Assembly: GCA_019054805.1 (NCBI GenBank)
Contig: JAHQIY010000009.1
Coordinates: forward strand, 1,302,001 to 1,366,000
DNA from: Brachionus manjavacas
Lineage: Eukaryota; Rotifera; Eurotatoria; Ploima; Brachionidae
Length of the DNA: 64,000 nucleotides
Direction of reading: 5' to 3'
Part shown: in pieces, positions 45,800 through 58,240 of the stretch
Layout: every line of letters begins with the position of its first letter
How positions within the stretch are numbered: position 1 is the first letter of the stretch
Notes under the pieces: generated by a model
Databases searched by the model: none
Told to the model about the DNA's origin: nothing
What the model saw: only the letters and a program-made list of their open reading frames with translations
Made by a program: the position numbers and the translations under genes

Positions 45800-48700
45800 C
45801 TGTTTGACTGTAAGATTGTCATCAAAAATGTTGCTCTCAATTTTTTTCAATTCAATCAGAGATACAATTTCAAATAAATTGTGAAAATTCTTCAATTGTA
45901 AAAGACTTGATTTAGAGATTAAATCAATTAATTTTTGCTCGAAAAATTTCTGTTTCTCAAGTAAAGCTTGGACATTTTCACCTTTGGAACAAATGTAACT
46001 GTAGATGATTTTAAAAATACTATTTAAATTTGTATTTAGCAAAGAATTGATCACTAAACAGATAAGACTTTCCATCAAGTTGTCTAAAATAGCCAGTTGA
46101 TGTTCGGATTCCATTCTTTTTGTAATCATTACTATTAAATTGGTGATGAATTCGTGAATTTCTTTGTCAATAGCATTGTCTGCTAGGTGACTTTTAAGCA
46201 GTTCTAAATTATTCGACTGATCAAAAAATTCAACAATGTGAGTGCAAATTTGTCTAGTTGAATTATTGTTGAACAAATGGAGCCATTTTTTTAAGCTAAA
46301 ACCACTTCTCAGTTTGCTTTTTAGTTTAAAATAAATACAAAACAAAAAATTAAAAACTAAATCAATTGATTCGGCTGTAAAAAAATTTAGATTCTGATCA
46401 ACAAGAGAAAAAACAAAATCACAATACGTGTCGCTTAGAATTAAATTTTGTCTTAGTAAATTTAAATTTTCAATTCGAATTTCTTTGTCTAATTGGTATT
46501 CTTTGACTTTATGGTCACATTGCTCCACTAAATCACTCAGCTCACTGATGCTGTCCCTAAACTGAATCTTTTCCTCATTCCTTCTATTCGAATCATCAAT
46601 TCGAAACAGACTCTTTGAGTCAAATGATTTACGCTTGTAAAAAAGCATGTAGGCGTTCCAATAACGAGTTCTTTCTTCGGGAAAATAAGAGTCTTTTTTG
46701 TTGAAATTTCCTCCGAAGCATTCTTCGATCAGAAATGTTTCATCTATTTTAATTTCATCAACATAGGTGTCATTGAATTTGAACCATTTGGAAACATTGG
46801 CATCACTTGTTTCTTCATCTATTAAATCATCTGATTCAAATAGTTCCTTAATAAATGCGTAATAATGACCAGCGTTTGCCTGGCCACTATGCACTATGAT
46901 GCCGCAAAGCTCAAAATCGCAGTCAATTGAATGAGAATTTATTTTATTCAAGTGATCGTGGGTGAATGGCTTTACATTTAGATTAATGGGAAACTCGAAG
47001 TAATCATCAAATTTTAAAGCCTGATTCGACTCCCAATCGTAGTCGAATCGTTTCAATTGAATGCACAAATAATTTGGCAGTTGTTTTAAACATGTTCTTT
47101 TTATAGCTGATCTCTTAAAAAAATTACTGTTGATTAAACCAATGTTTGGTTAAGCAAATGCTGGTCGGCCAAAATTCAAAGCCGAATTAGCTTTTTTAAC
47201 TAAAAGCAGATTTTATTAATAATAACATTTTGGTTAGGCAACATGAAAGGTTACAAGCATATTTTGGTTCTCTTAATATTAATTTTTTTGGTTTAAAGAG
47301 AAAATTTTTGTGAATATTGTTTAATTTATTTGTAAGAAAACTTGAGTCCACTCAGGTCAACTTAATTATTTCCAGGCTATGACATTAGACCTCATCGTTC
47401 TATATTGACACCAAATTACAGAAAATTAGAAATGTAATTTAAAAACATTGAAATTCGAGAACTAAATTTTATTTAAAAAAAAAATTTTTAAAAAAGAATT
47501 TTAGTTTTAGTCAAACTCCAGACTTGACTTCAAAAAAAATAAAATTTAAAGTCAAAGTCCACACTCTGCCGTAGAACCTCACGTACTACCAGAGTTGATC
47601 AATAGTCTAATGTTGACTTGGACTAAAATTTAAGAGTTAGATTCTATTGAATTATGAGAAAAAATAAATAATTTGAAAAAAAAAATTTTTGTCCAAACTG
47701 GCAAAAAAAATAAAAAAATAAAGTCAAAGTCAAAATTTTTACCTTTGATCAACTCTGAAAACTGCTGCGGGAATATGAGGTGAAACTCACACTCCATAAA
47801 ATATACTATAGCCCAAGTTTATCTTAAGTATTTTTTTTCTATTGACCCGAGATTATGGAATGAAATTTCTGAATATTATTATTTTTCAATAAAACTCTAG
47901 TTTACTTATAATTTTTTTTATACTCTCATGGGATTTTAATTTTGAAAAAATTTCACTCATGAGCTTAAGATTAATTTTTTATACCTTTTACAGGTAGCAG
48001 ACTTGTTTTAGTTTAGACCCTTGAAAGCTTAGTTTCGTACATTTTGGAATGATTGACTAATATATTCAGAAAAAGTTCTATCATATTAAACAAAGCTCGA
48101 TTCTCTGGTTATGCTTAAATAGCCAAGTGGTTAAGTATGATTTGGGAATTTTTTAACAATAATAATAATTTCAAGTTACAATAGTAAATATTTTTTTCAT
48201 TATTCATATTTAATTTTGTCAAAATTTATTTATTTATGTATAAATACATTTGTATAATAATTAATATCTAAAAAAAAACTATTTATTTTACAAAATGGGT
48301 TTTTACACAAAATTTATTTGTTCATATAATTTTTTTTAATCTGCTTGATATTCTTTTATATGACTTTGAAGTATGGTGTGAATTTTGGCTTTAAGACCAA
48401 AAAATTTTTAAACTTACTCGAGATTTTTCAAATATTTAACTTATTATAATCTAAATTTTGCTAATTATTGTTCATAATTATTTATCTTCAATTAGTTTTT
48501 TTAATTAAATTATAAAAATTTTCATTTTAATTTGAACAAAATATTTAAAAAAATTTCATGAATTTTAAATGAAATTTCTTAAGTAAGTCTTTAGCAATTT
48601 GACAATTTTCAGACCATTTTTAACAAGTTATTGTTGTAAGTTAACGAAACATCTTAAATGACTTTTTTTGAGAATAACAATGAATTTTTTTTTTCTGTAA

Positions 48701-51700
48701 TTTCAAAAGTCAACTATTAATCATTTTTAAGCTGCATTTTATTTAAACAAAAAAAATTACCTAAAATATCGATATTTTACTCAAAATACGAGTTCTAATG
48801 GTACCATTTTTAACAAGTTATTGTTGTAAGTTAACGAAACATCTTAAATGACTGTTTTTGAGAATAACAATGAATTTTTTTTTTCTGTACTTTTCTGTAA
48901 TCATTTCAAATGATTAATAGTTGACTTTTGAAATTTAAACAAAAAAAATTACCTTAAATATCGATATTTTACTCAAAATACGGGTTCTTATGGTACCATT
49001 TTTAACAAGAAAAAAAAGATTTCATATTAATGTACGAGCATGTATCATTATAATATAATACAATTAAAATTTTGAAAAATATTTTTATTAAAAAGTGTTT
49101 TTCTAGTTACTGAAGTGAAAAGAGACATTTGCAGCACCAAACCTCTCAGAAGAATTTTTTAAAATATTTAAAAAAAAATAAAATACAAAAAAACTAACCT
49201 TTTTATTACACTTTTCACAAAAATAAGAATTATCTCCAGTCAAAAGTTCGTCTTTGACAAATTGAGCCATCGATTGTTCAAGATTTGAAAATGTTTTAAC
49301 AGATAGATTGAGTGCCAAAAAAGCCTCTTGTCTATCATACGAATGCTCACAATCTTGACATATGAATTGATTGGAATACTTTCCTTCGAATATTGACTTA
49401 AAAACAGGCTCTTTTTTCAACTTTTTTTCCATGTATTCATCAATTTGATCAGTTAGTGAAATAAAAAAATCAAACGCGTCTTGTTGCTCACGTATATTGA
49501 TCGAATCACCTGAATTCCACATGCGGAAATTTTTCCAAAATCGTTCCGGTGAATAAAATTCCTGATTTGATTTCTTCAAGTGCACCAACACGTTTTCCAA
49601 TTCAAAAATCAATTGCTTGTCATGATTTAGATCTCTGCTAGCATTGCTGTTATTCATGAACTGAATGTATTCACAAATGCCAGGTATCATAAACAATTGC
49701 TGCAGGACAGCATTCATGTAACAAGTGGATCCGCCATTTTTTAAGCCTAAATACTTCTGCTTGAACGATTTGACCAAAGGCGTAAAATTGCACTCGGGTA
49801 TTTTGTTCTCTTGGTTAAATTGACACACATAGGCCTTGATGCGAATAAAATTGTCTTTACTTTTGCTGGTCAGCTCGAGCAATAGATCATAGCCAGCATG
49901 CTGCGCTTGCTGTTCCAATATCATGCCACTTGAACTAAAAAAAGGCTGAAAAAGAAACAACTTAATTAAAATATCGATCAATTGACCACCGTAGGAATCT
50001 TTTATTTCCGGGCTACAATTTGTCAAAATTGCTTTGGTCAAGCCAAACTGACCATTGAGCAGCACTTGGTCCATATTTGATGACAGATTAAACATGCGAA
50101 ACCAATTTATTTGATTTTTTAGCAAATTTTCAGCATTTAGCTCATTGTCAGTGTCCATGGACAGCAATTTAGGGCTCAAGTTTTCGATCAGACTGGACAA
50201 TAATGAAAAGTATTCACTCGATTGACTTATTAAGTTGCGGGCAGACGAGCGCATGTGCTTGGTAGAATTGGTCCAAATTGGAACTCGAGTATTTTTCAAA
50301 ATTAAAATTATCAATTTGTATTTTATGGTCTCGTTAAGATTGCTCATGCGGGTAAAAAAATTTGCCAAATTTTGGCGTATCTGGTTGCATTTGGCACCGA
50401 TTAGAACATTTACAATATTTGTTCGAAATAGGGATGATTCTATTAAAAAATCAATTTGGTTTATGTTTGAACAGATCAAATTGTAAACTAAATTTATGGA
50501 TTTGACAGAAATTTTAGTGTTAAAATTTAAGTTAGTGGATTTTTTAATAAAAGTTTTCAGGAGTAAATCAATTAACTTTGAGTTGATGCATAGCAGGCTT
50601 TTTTTCACCATAGGTTCACTTTGATCAAGTAAAACGTAATCGACTAGATTGATTAACAATATGAGCAATTGTTCGACCAAAGTGTCGTCAGAGTCAATGA
50701 CTGAATCAAAAATGCCTATTAATAAATTGAGACCATTTTTATTAATAAATTTTTGTTTAAAATTTTCATCATTTATAATTCGAATTGACAAAACTTCTAA
50801 ATTGTAAAGTATTTTAATTAAACTGTTTGATTCTGGACTAAAATACTGAGCTAAATTGCTCTGGTTCGAATCAAACAGAACTAGAGAGTCGAATAGGTCA
50901 ACAAGCTGTGAATTAGTCGGTATTAAATTTAGTATGCTTCGTGTCCTGCCCGCTATTACACGATTTTTGTGATTGAGTAATTTATCAAACATAGCATACG
51001 ATTCTTGGTTAGATGACAAAATTACACTTGGCAGGTGTTTTTTTATTTCATTTGGACAGGATATGCTCAATCTATTCGAAAATAGAGATGAATTTGGTGT
51101 TGAGGAATTGGACAAAGTGGTAAAGAATTCGCTTGATTTGACTGGAGTTGATGGAATCAGTTTACATGTGACTAGAGTGGCGTCGTTTATTTCCAAGGAA
51201 CACAGAGTTTTGCTGTCAAGAGATTGGGCCAACATTTTGGACTCGTGCAAAAGCTGAAAATTATTTACTGAATTGTTGACCAATTCGGCAATTTTTTGCC
51301 TCAAATTTTCCAATAAATCATTTGAATACAAATTTTTCACTTCTAAACAATCTTTGTTCTCATTTAACTGCACTCTGACACTAATTTTGTCTATTTTAAT
51401 CGAACTAGAGTGACTGGTCAAACAAAAAGCTTCTTCTTTGGTGTCAACAATTCGAATAAACTCTTCCAGACATTTGAGTAAATTGTTCAATTGTGTTTCG
51501 TTTGATTCGTTCTGTTTTAGTTTTTCGAAGATGGTTTGGGTCAATTTGGTATTGAACGTGTGCACATCACGTTTAAGACTGGGCGCCAAATTTGAACAGC
51601 ACAATTTGAGCAAGAATTCCACTGATTTGTGCACAATTTGGTCTGATTCATTGCTCAAAATCAATTTCCACAAATAGTCCAAGTCAAGATCAGGTTCTTC

Positions 51701-54700
51701 GACTAGGAAATCTGTTGAATCACTTGACGTGATCTGTATCTTAGACTCAGACTGGTTGTGGTACAAAAATACAACCTGTAGCATTCGTAGCCTTTGAGTG
51801 TCAACTTTGCCGGGTCAAGTTTCGTAACACGCTGCCTGAACATTTCATTTCGAGTTTGTTCGTTCAGGTCGACAACGCATTCAATGAACCATTCGAAGCA
51901 CTTTTGCACATTCAACTCGTCATGGCTTTCAACCAACGAGTCCCATATCTCTTGAGCCCTCACCAAGCGCAGATACAAATTTCCTTCTTTTAGCGCAAAC
52001 TTGAGCAGATTTAAGTGCAGATCAATAGTTTGTTCGTGAGAGAAAACTGTGTTGGCAAATTGAGCACGAAATTGGTTGTAATTAATAAGATTTTGGCAAA
52101 GAGTTTTTATTTCCGGCACAACAATTTCACCAAGAACATCTCGCAGGCTTTTGACGCTTGGCCATGCTTTTGATTTGTAACTATTGAGGATATCAAAAAG
52201 ATGCTTGAGCGCATAAAGTGCGCCCAATTTATTCTCTTGGTCAATTAAACTAAGACATTTTTTAATGTAAATAGATTTGGCCTGATCACGGTAAACTCTG
52301 TCCGTATTTAGAACACTCAAATGTTCTTTGTAGATGAGCTGAATCAAGAATGGGTGAATTGACGCGCTTTCGTCTTTAAGTGACCAAAGAGCGTCCAGTA
52401 TTTTTAGGTGGGTCTTGGAATTTTTGGACTCTTGGCCGATTAGTCGAAGTAAATAGACAAGTCTGTCATGTGATTTAAAACTTTGATCATTCCATGTTGA
52501 CTTTATGAATCCGATCAGGTCATTCAATTGCTCTTGGTTAAATTTGGAAGTGACAATTGAAATTAGGGAATACAAATTGTCCACAATTGAAGAAGGCTTG
52601 TTGAACTGCATTTGCCAAAGAGTTTTGATTTCATCATGGCTTATTCTGTTGCCCAAGAACTCAACTATTGTCTTTAGTTTGTCGCAGTATTGAGCTTGGT
52701 CCAAATTGCCTTCAATTGCAAATGACAAAATTTGCTCTTTGACCAGCCATGTGCCAAGAAATTCTTCATCTATTGATGCCGAACTGGTCATAAAAGCTTT
52801 TGAGTTGTCAATTAACTTGCAGATTTCTTTTAGTGAATTCATTTTAGAGTTAAAATTTGCATTTTTTAGCATCGATAGAACAATTTTTAGATGAAGCTCA
52901 TTAAAATTGGACACGTCATCTGGCCACAGTTTAAAGCTCAATTTTTTCATGGTATCTATCAGCTCAAAAATTCGGCCAGAATTCTTTTAATTAAAAAAAA
53001 TGTATCTTATTAATAAAAAATTAAATTAAGAATTAAAATGCTGAATTTTTATAGAATCTTTGATATTTTTGTAATTTTTAAAATTTTCTGATGCTTGGTT
53101 TTTTCTAAAACTTTACTCAATTTGTGATAATTTTAAATAAGAAATCATAAAACGTTTTATTTTTTTCAAATTAAATTAAAAAATTTATTCAACCAAAATA
53201 AATTCATAGATTTATTTAATCTTTTAAAATTTTCGATTCAAAACAAAGAAACACAAATATCAATATAAAATTTAAATCTAGATTATTGATAATTTAACAG
53301 ACAACTGTGGGAAATGTTCATTTTCAGTATTTGAGGATTAAATAAAATGATATAATTCCTGATTCATCAAATTTTAAAAAGAAAATATAAGAAATTTTAT
53401 GCAAGAGCTTAAAAACTTTATCAAACATTTATTAATATTCAATTAAAAAATATTCAAGTTGATTTTGATGTCATAATTTAATCAATATACAACATTTTTT
53501 TTGTATACTCATGTGAAATCTTGAGAAATTTTTGGCTGGTCTTAATTTTGAAAATTCAAGATCACTTTCCAAGTTTTGTATCAAATTTATAAAAATTAAC
53601 TTTTTTTTTTAATTTTAAACTTTATTTTAAGTCCTGTTATTTTGAATATTTTTTAGTGAATTATTGAAACCAAATTTTCAACTTCAAAGTAAAAACAGTA
53701 CAAAAAATTAAAACAAACTAGAGAACCCATTTTTCTGTTAATGATGTGGACAATGGTTTGGATTTTCATAAAATTTGTATTAAGAATCAAAATTTTTAAT
53801 TTAGATGAAAGCTCACTCTTATCTTTTTTACATCATATAAAACCATGAAAGACCTACCATTAATCCTTGCAAATTATTCCATGGGTCTAGTGTATAAATA
53901 TCCATTAGCTCAGTACCTATGATTCAGCTATAACCCCAATTTTTTTCACTTTAACCTCTTGGCTCATCAAATATAATTTCAACTGTTACCTCAGTCTCCT
54001 TTTTTTTATTTACCATATATGGTTTATTTTTACCCGTGATGTTCAATTCAGGAGATATTTCAAAAAAGGCTTATATTTTATTGAATAGCTAAAATTTTTT
54101 TTTTCAGTAGCTAAATTATTTTTCAAAATAGATATTTAAAAATCACAAAACTATTTTTTTTCAGTAGCTAATTTATTTCCAAAAAGTAGCTAATTTTGTA
54201 CCGTGAGTAGCTAAAAAAATCTTATTGCTTGAACTAATTTTTAAGCCTTGAAGAAATTTTATAGTTGAAATTTTTACAAATAAAAAAAAATTATAATTTA
54301 TATGTATTACTTGAAAAATTGAAAAAAAAATGATTGAAGAAGGAACTGCGATCGAAGACAACTATGATTCATCAACAACCACGTCAGTTGTCAGACGACA
54401 AACACAAGATGAGGATGATGATACAATAAAAACAATGATACTAAAAAAAGCTTTACCAGCACTTCAAAGAAATTCTAATGGCCTTCTTAATAAAAATGCT
54501 TTTGGCTCAAGTCTAATAACGACACCTGCAAGCACATCATCAGAGTCTACCGCGATACCAAATGTAAATAAGCCAAAAAAAAGAGGTCGGAAGCCTAAGT
54601 AAAGTAATACTAATATTCAATCACCAAAACGTGGTAGACCTAAAAATCTTAATTAATTTTTTTATTTTTTTTTCAATTTTGCTTTTTTTTATTAGCTACT

Positions 54701-56895
54701 TGGTAAAAATATAAAAGCTACTTTTTGTATATTTTTTGCTACTTTTCTTTATCTACTTGAAATAAATATTTTAGCTACTCAATAAAATATAAGCCTTTCA
54801 AAAAACTTGTAAAATCTTATTTTAAAATTTTTTAACTTTTTTATTTTGCTTAGTCTTTTTTTATGGAAAAATACTAAGCTGTCATATCAATGATTAAATC
54901 GTCATATAATAACAAAATTGATTTTCATATAAAAATTAAACGGGGTCCGAGGCAGAGCCCTGGTTTAGGGATTCGGGTATGTTGTAGATTAGAGAACTAT
55001 TAGTTAAAATTAAATTAATAATTAAACTTTCTATGAATTAAAATGTTAATTTAATTATCCATATGACGATTTTGCTTATTTTCATATGACAATTTAATTA
55101 TTGATATGACGGGTTAATATGCATCCTTTTTTTATTAATTAAGTTTTTAATTTTTGAAAGATCAATTTGAAGGAATAAATATTCCCTTCATTATTTAAAA
55201 GGAATTCGCTTTTTTTTATTTAAATAAACTTTAAGAAATGAAACTCCTTTAGCTATTGTTGAAATGATAAAAAAAGAAAAGTAACACAATTATCAAGTTA
55301 AGGATATTTTATTGTTTTTTAAAGAGCCGTGAAAAGGTCTTAAAAATTAAAAAAAATTTTGACAAAGAAAAAGGAATTCTTATAATCACATTAACATTCT
55401 AATTTTTAGAGTATGGCTTGCTTTTAAATTCTAAATTATTAATTAATTTCATATTTATTAACTAATTAGTTGTATAGAATATCATAACCTGATTTCTTAA
55501 AGGAAAGTGAAGTGTCTTTTAAATGCCTACTACTCTTATTTCCTATCTTTTTCACATCATGTAAACCCATTGGGTAAATTTAGACATTTTCACTGACATC
55601 TTAAACATTTTTAAAAATATAAAAATAAAAGTAAAAATTAATCTTTAAATAATTTTCAAAACAATGACTAGTGGAAAATGTCCCAAAATTTCAATAATTT
55701 TTTTCCAGAAAAAAAATTTATAATTTAAAATCTTAACTACCGAATGCTGAAGAAAAAAACTTAAATTATCGATCCCTTAGCTCGACGAAATCATTCTAAT
55801 TTTTAAAAAAAGAATATTCAATAATTACTAAAGAAATTAAATTTTTCAATTATTTCTTGATACTTAGTCACAATTAAAAACTATATTCTATAAAAATAAT
55901 TTGAAGTATATCGATTTGATAGATCACGTCAGGTGATTTTTATCTGTAGTTTAAAAAAAATTTACTTTATTTTTAAATTGACCCAAAGACTCAATATTTG
56001 ACAAAGACTGTATCAATTGTTTGAATGGTTCTTCCAGCTTTAATTTCAATTGCCGCTCATTTAAATACTCAATGCATAGAGCTATGGGTCTTAGTATTAA
56101 ATTAGACTCATTTAAATCACTAGTTTCGATTAATTTTATTAAATTATCAAAGCCGTTCAAGTGAGCAAACTCATTTATAAAATCCAAAATCCAGCCATTT
56201 GGTTGTTCATTTTGGTACTCACTTTTTTGAACCCTTGGCAAACGGTATGAATTCTTTCTATTGAATTCAATTTTAGGATTGAAAATCGATGCCAATAAAT
56301 CTAAAAAAATGTCCAAATTGTCTCGGTTAGTGGACTTTAATTTTGTTTGAATCAAATCAATGCAAAGAAGAATCATGGAGTGAGCACCTTGCTGAATTTT
56401 GTCGCTCCATTTGTTCACTGATGTCGATTCGAGCAATTTTTTGAAATATTCTGGAAGTGATTTTGTTATAAATCGGCTGTAATTGTTGGCTTCGTCACTG
56501 TTTTCGAATCGGTTTATTCCAGTAAAATAGATGCCAGATTTTAGCAATCGGTCAAGCCATTCATTTTTGTTGTAGCTAACAGCCCAGTTGTCCGAATAAA
56601 GATTTGATTCCAGAGCGACAAGACACTCGAGTGGAAACTTTGTATGGTCAAAATGCTGGTCACTTAGATCCATTTCTAAATTGGATGTTTTCGAATGGTC
56701 AGATTCATCTAGATAAGGAGCTTTTTCACTAGTTAGTATGGTCAGCGCTTCATTCAAATCGTTCTTGGCCATTTCGAGCGCTTGTCTTATTTCGTTCTCG
56801 TCCAGAAATCCCATACACTTTAAAAGCTGGACATTTTCATCGGACGCGGTTGTGTCAACTGACTGCCTAGTATTAAAAGAATCCGAATGATCCAT
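45800..56895 (-). CDS. USP24: USP24-like ubiquitin carboxyl-terminal hydrolase, 3' end missing
   Basis: Three long exons: 56895-55966, 52983-49199 and 47113-45800, 2010 codons so far, all joined in phase 0. The N-terminus has a UBA domain (LLKCMGFLDENEIRQALEMA), then a long helical region (KMNSLKEICKLIDNS, LDQAQYCDKLK), a ubiquitin-like stretch, and the USP catalytic domain: KNGGSTCYMNAVLQQLF with the catalytic Cys codon at 49721-49723, REQQDAFDFF, zinc-binding CQDC and CEKC, and SGQANAGHYYAFI with the catalytic His at 46865-46867. WNAYMLFYKR closes the domain. These features fit USP24 better than USP9X. One frame break lies in a run of five A at 51765-51769; adding one base restores homology. 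The last exon ends at a good donor (CAG/GTAATG), but roughly 600 C-terminal residues expected for USP24 are not found. It removes ubiquitin from substrates in the cytosol/nucleus. Confidence 0.92.
47114..49198. other. USP24 intron 2, AT-rich
   Basis: 2.1-kb intron; apart from the tandem repeat at 48613-49009 I see no gene. Weak inverted similarity exists between about 47560-47605 and 47740-47790. Confidence 0.6.
48613..49009. repeat. Tandem duplication (~190 bp) with a small internal inversion
   Basis: Units begin with ACCATTTTTAACAAG at 48613, 48803 and 48995. Unit 3 is only ~15 bp. A 27-bp segment at 48700-48726 in unit 1 appears exactly reverse-complemented at 48908-48934 in unit 2. Confidence 0.88.
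52984..54066. other. USP24 intron 1, distal part
   Basis: AT-rich; no gene recognised. Intron 1 continues to 55965 and contains the elements listed below. Confidence 0.55.
54067..54796. mobile_element. 730-bp TIR element carrying an AT-hook gene
   Basis: Terminal inverted repeats AGGCTTATATTTTATTGA.TAGCTAAAAT (54067-54095 and 54768-54796) differ at one position. TTCAAAAA is duplicated exactly at 54059-54066 and 54797-54804; this 8-bp duplication fits the hAT pattern nTnnnnAn. Inside each end lie about five TAGCTA/GCTACTT-type motifs, pointing inward symmetrically, as transposase-binding subterminal repeats do. The only coding sequence is an AT-hook protein (54330-54602); there is no transposase. 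It sits in USP24 intron 1 in an orientation opposite to that gene. Confidence 0.85.
54330..54602 (+). CDS. AT-hook protein inside TIR element
   Basis: 90 codons: acidic N-terminus (TQDEDDDTIK), a short helix (MILKKALPALQRN), a Ser/Thr-rich linker, and the AT-hook KKRGRKPK at residues 83-90, just before a TAA. The same frame then continues for 17 codons (54603-54653) and encodes a second hook (SPKRGRPKN) before another TAA. AT-hooks bind the minor groove of AT-rich DNA, which would suit the element's own subterminal motifs; that link is inference. It could be an N-terminal remnant of a longer transposon protein. Confidence 0.6.
   Translation: MIEEGTAIEDNYDSSTTTSVVRRQTQDEDDDTIKTMILKKALPALQRNSNGLLNKNAFGSSLITTPASTSSESTAIPNVNKPKKRGRKPK
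54881..55110. mobile_element. Possible 230-bp MITE with GTCATAT repeats
   Basis: GTCATATCAATGATTAAATC at 54881-54900 returns in reverse complement at about 55091-55110 with three mismatches; GTCATAT words recur inside each end. A GC-richer core (GGGGTCCGAGGCAGAGCCC) lies near 54943. No clear target duplication. Confidence 0.55.
55195..55330 (-). mobile_element. LINE-D 3' UTR fragment
   Basis: Resembles 60060-60180 (shared AAACTCCTTTAGCTATTGTT), the 3' end of the LINE remnant there. Only the UTR is present. Confidence 0.5.
55331..55965. other. USP24 intron 1, proximal part
   Basis: AT-rich; nothing recognised. Confidence 0.5.
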
Positions 56896-57188
56896 TTAAA
56901 TAAAATATTATTTTTTTCTAATTTTTTAAGTAAGAAATAATTTATTCTAAATTTAAAAAAAAAAAAAAGTTTTTTATCTTGTCTTAATAAATAATTTTTT
57001 ATAAGTTATTACTTAAATTTATGTTAACATTTAATTGTTTTAAATTTACCTTGCTTAAAGAAAAAAATTAGCATTAATTTTAAATGCTGATAAAATGAAT
57101 TTAAATAAAATTATTTGGAAAAGAACACTATTTAGCCTTTATTAAAAATCAAAAAAAAATAAATTAAAAAAAATTGAATAAAACTAAT
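56896..57188. other. Intergenic between USP24 5' end and SDR 3' end
   Basis: About 290 bp separate the USP24 start codon from the stop of the upstream reductase gene on the same strand; it must contain the USP24 promoter. No clear TATA box. Confidence 0.4.
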
Positions 57189-58240
57189 CTAGTCTTTTTT
57201 TATGGTACCAGATTTGATCAAACTCTCGGCCATTTCTATTATAGTGTTTTCATAGTCGGTTTTTGGTACCCCCAACACATTTGTCATTCGAGTGGTATCT
57301 GATTTGTTATTCGGATTATCAGCTGGTTCGAATTGGGTAATCAATTTATATCCCTGATTGGCAAATTTTTTCTTAAGTATTTCGAAAGCCTCTCTATTCG
57401 AAGCCCATTTTGTCTCAATGATGTGTCTATGTCCGGCTGCCTCGGGCAAAAATGCAGCCTTAATGTGAGCCAAAGCTACATCTCTAACATCACAATGGCC
57501 AATGTAGCGCTCAGTAGTTTTTTCTTGCTTGCCTAGCATAAAATCTGTGATGAATTTCTCAGATGTTCCAAGAGAACTCAAATCTCCCAGAGATGGACCA
57601 AGTACAAAGCATGGATTGATGACAGCCAATTCGAAACATTTTTCACCTTTCTTTTTTTTTTCCTCGACAAAATCCCACGCAAATTTTTCAGCCAAAATTT
57701 TTGACTTAACATATGGCATTGCATTTTCTGGATCATTCCAATCTTTTTCGCTAAATGTTGCATTTTTAGCTGTAAAATTGTAAACAGCAGCACAACTTGA
57801 CGTAACTACCACTCGACTCACATTAGCTGCATGTGCCGCGTTTAAGACATTCTTAGTTCCCTCAATTGCTGGCTTTAATAAATCATTTTCTGGATCTTGA
57901 GGCGTTTCGGATGGAAATGGACTTGCAACATGCAGGACAATGCTTTAAAATAAAATGATGGAATAATTTCTAATTTTGATAATAAAAATGACAAGCTTAC
58001 TCAACTCCTTTGCAGGCTTGAGGCCAAGTATCTGCTTTTAATAAATCAGCAGCGACAATTTCAATTGAATGTTTACTGCCGCTTGCAGCATTTTTAACAA
58101 TGTCAATTTTTTTTCTCATCTTTTAAATTTCTCACTGTAGCTCTAATTCGATGTGGCAATTTGGCTAATTGCTGAATCACATTTAGAGCTATGTAGCCAC
58201 TAGCTCCTGTGACTAAAATTAACTTTTCCTGGTTGCTCAT
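57189..58240 (-). CDS. NADP-dependent SDR reductase (dihydroflavonol-4-reductase-like)
   Basis: Two exons, 58240-58001 and 57942-57189, joined by a GT-AG intron of 58 nt, about 330 codons. The N-terminus LILVTGASGYIA is the Rossmann nucleotide-binding motif; DIVLHVASPFP, VVVTSSCAAVY and YVKSKILAEK (the YxxxK catalytic pair) are typical of extended short-chain dehydrogenases of the DFR/cinnamoyl-CoA-reductase group. The substrate in an animal is unknown; ketone or aldehyde reduction is likely. Exon 1 has a run of eight A (T at 58107-58114); with seven the frame is open and the splice phase fits, so this is a one-base insertion or a sequencing error. No signal peptide: cytosolic. Confidence 0.88.

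Noticed and set aside
49103..49198. Open frame running past the USP24 exon 2 donor
   Set aside because: The catalytic domain continues in exon 3 at 47113 and the AAG/GTTAGT donor at 49199/49198 fits; the extension is intron.
50235..51677. Plus-strand open frames of 79-94 codons opposite USP24 exon 2
   Set aside because: They lie antisense to a well-supported coding exon and have no recognisable domain; shadows of the real gene.
51765..51800. A 24-nt CAG/GT...AG mini-intron to explain the USP24 frame change
   Set aside because: Too short for an intron and it does not restore the right frame; one missing base in the A run does.
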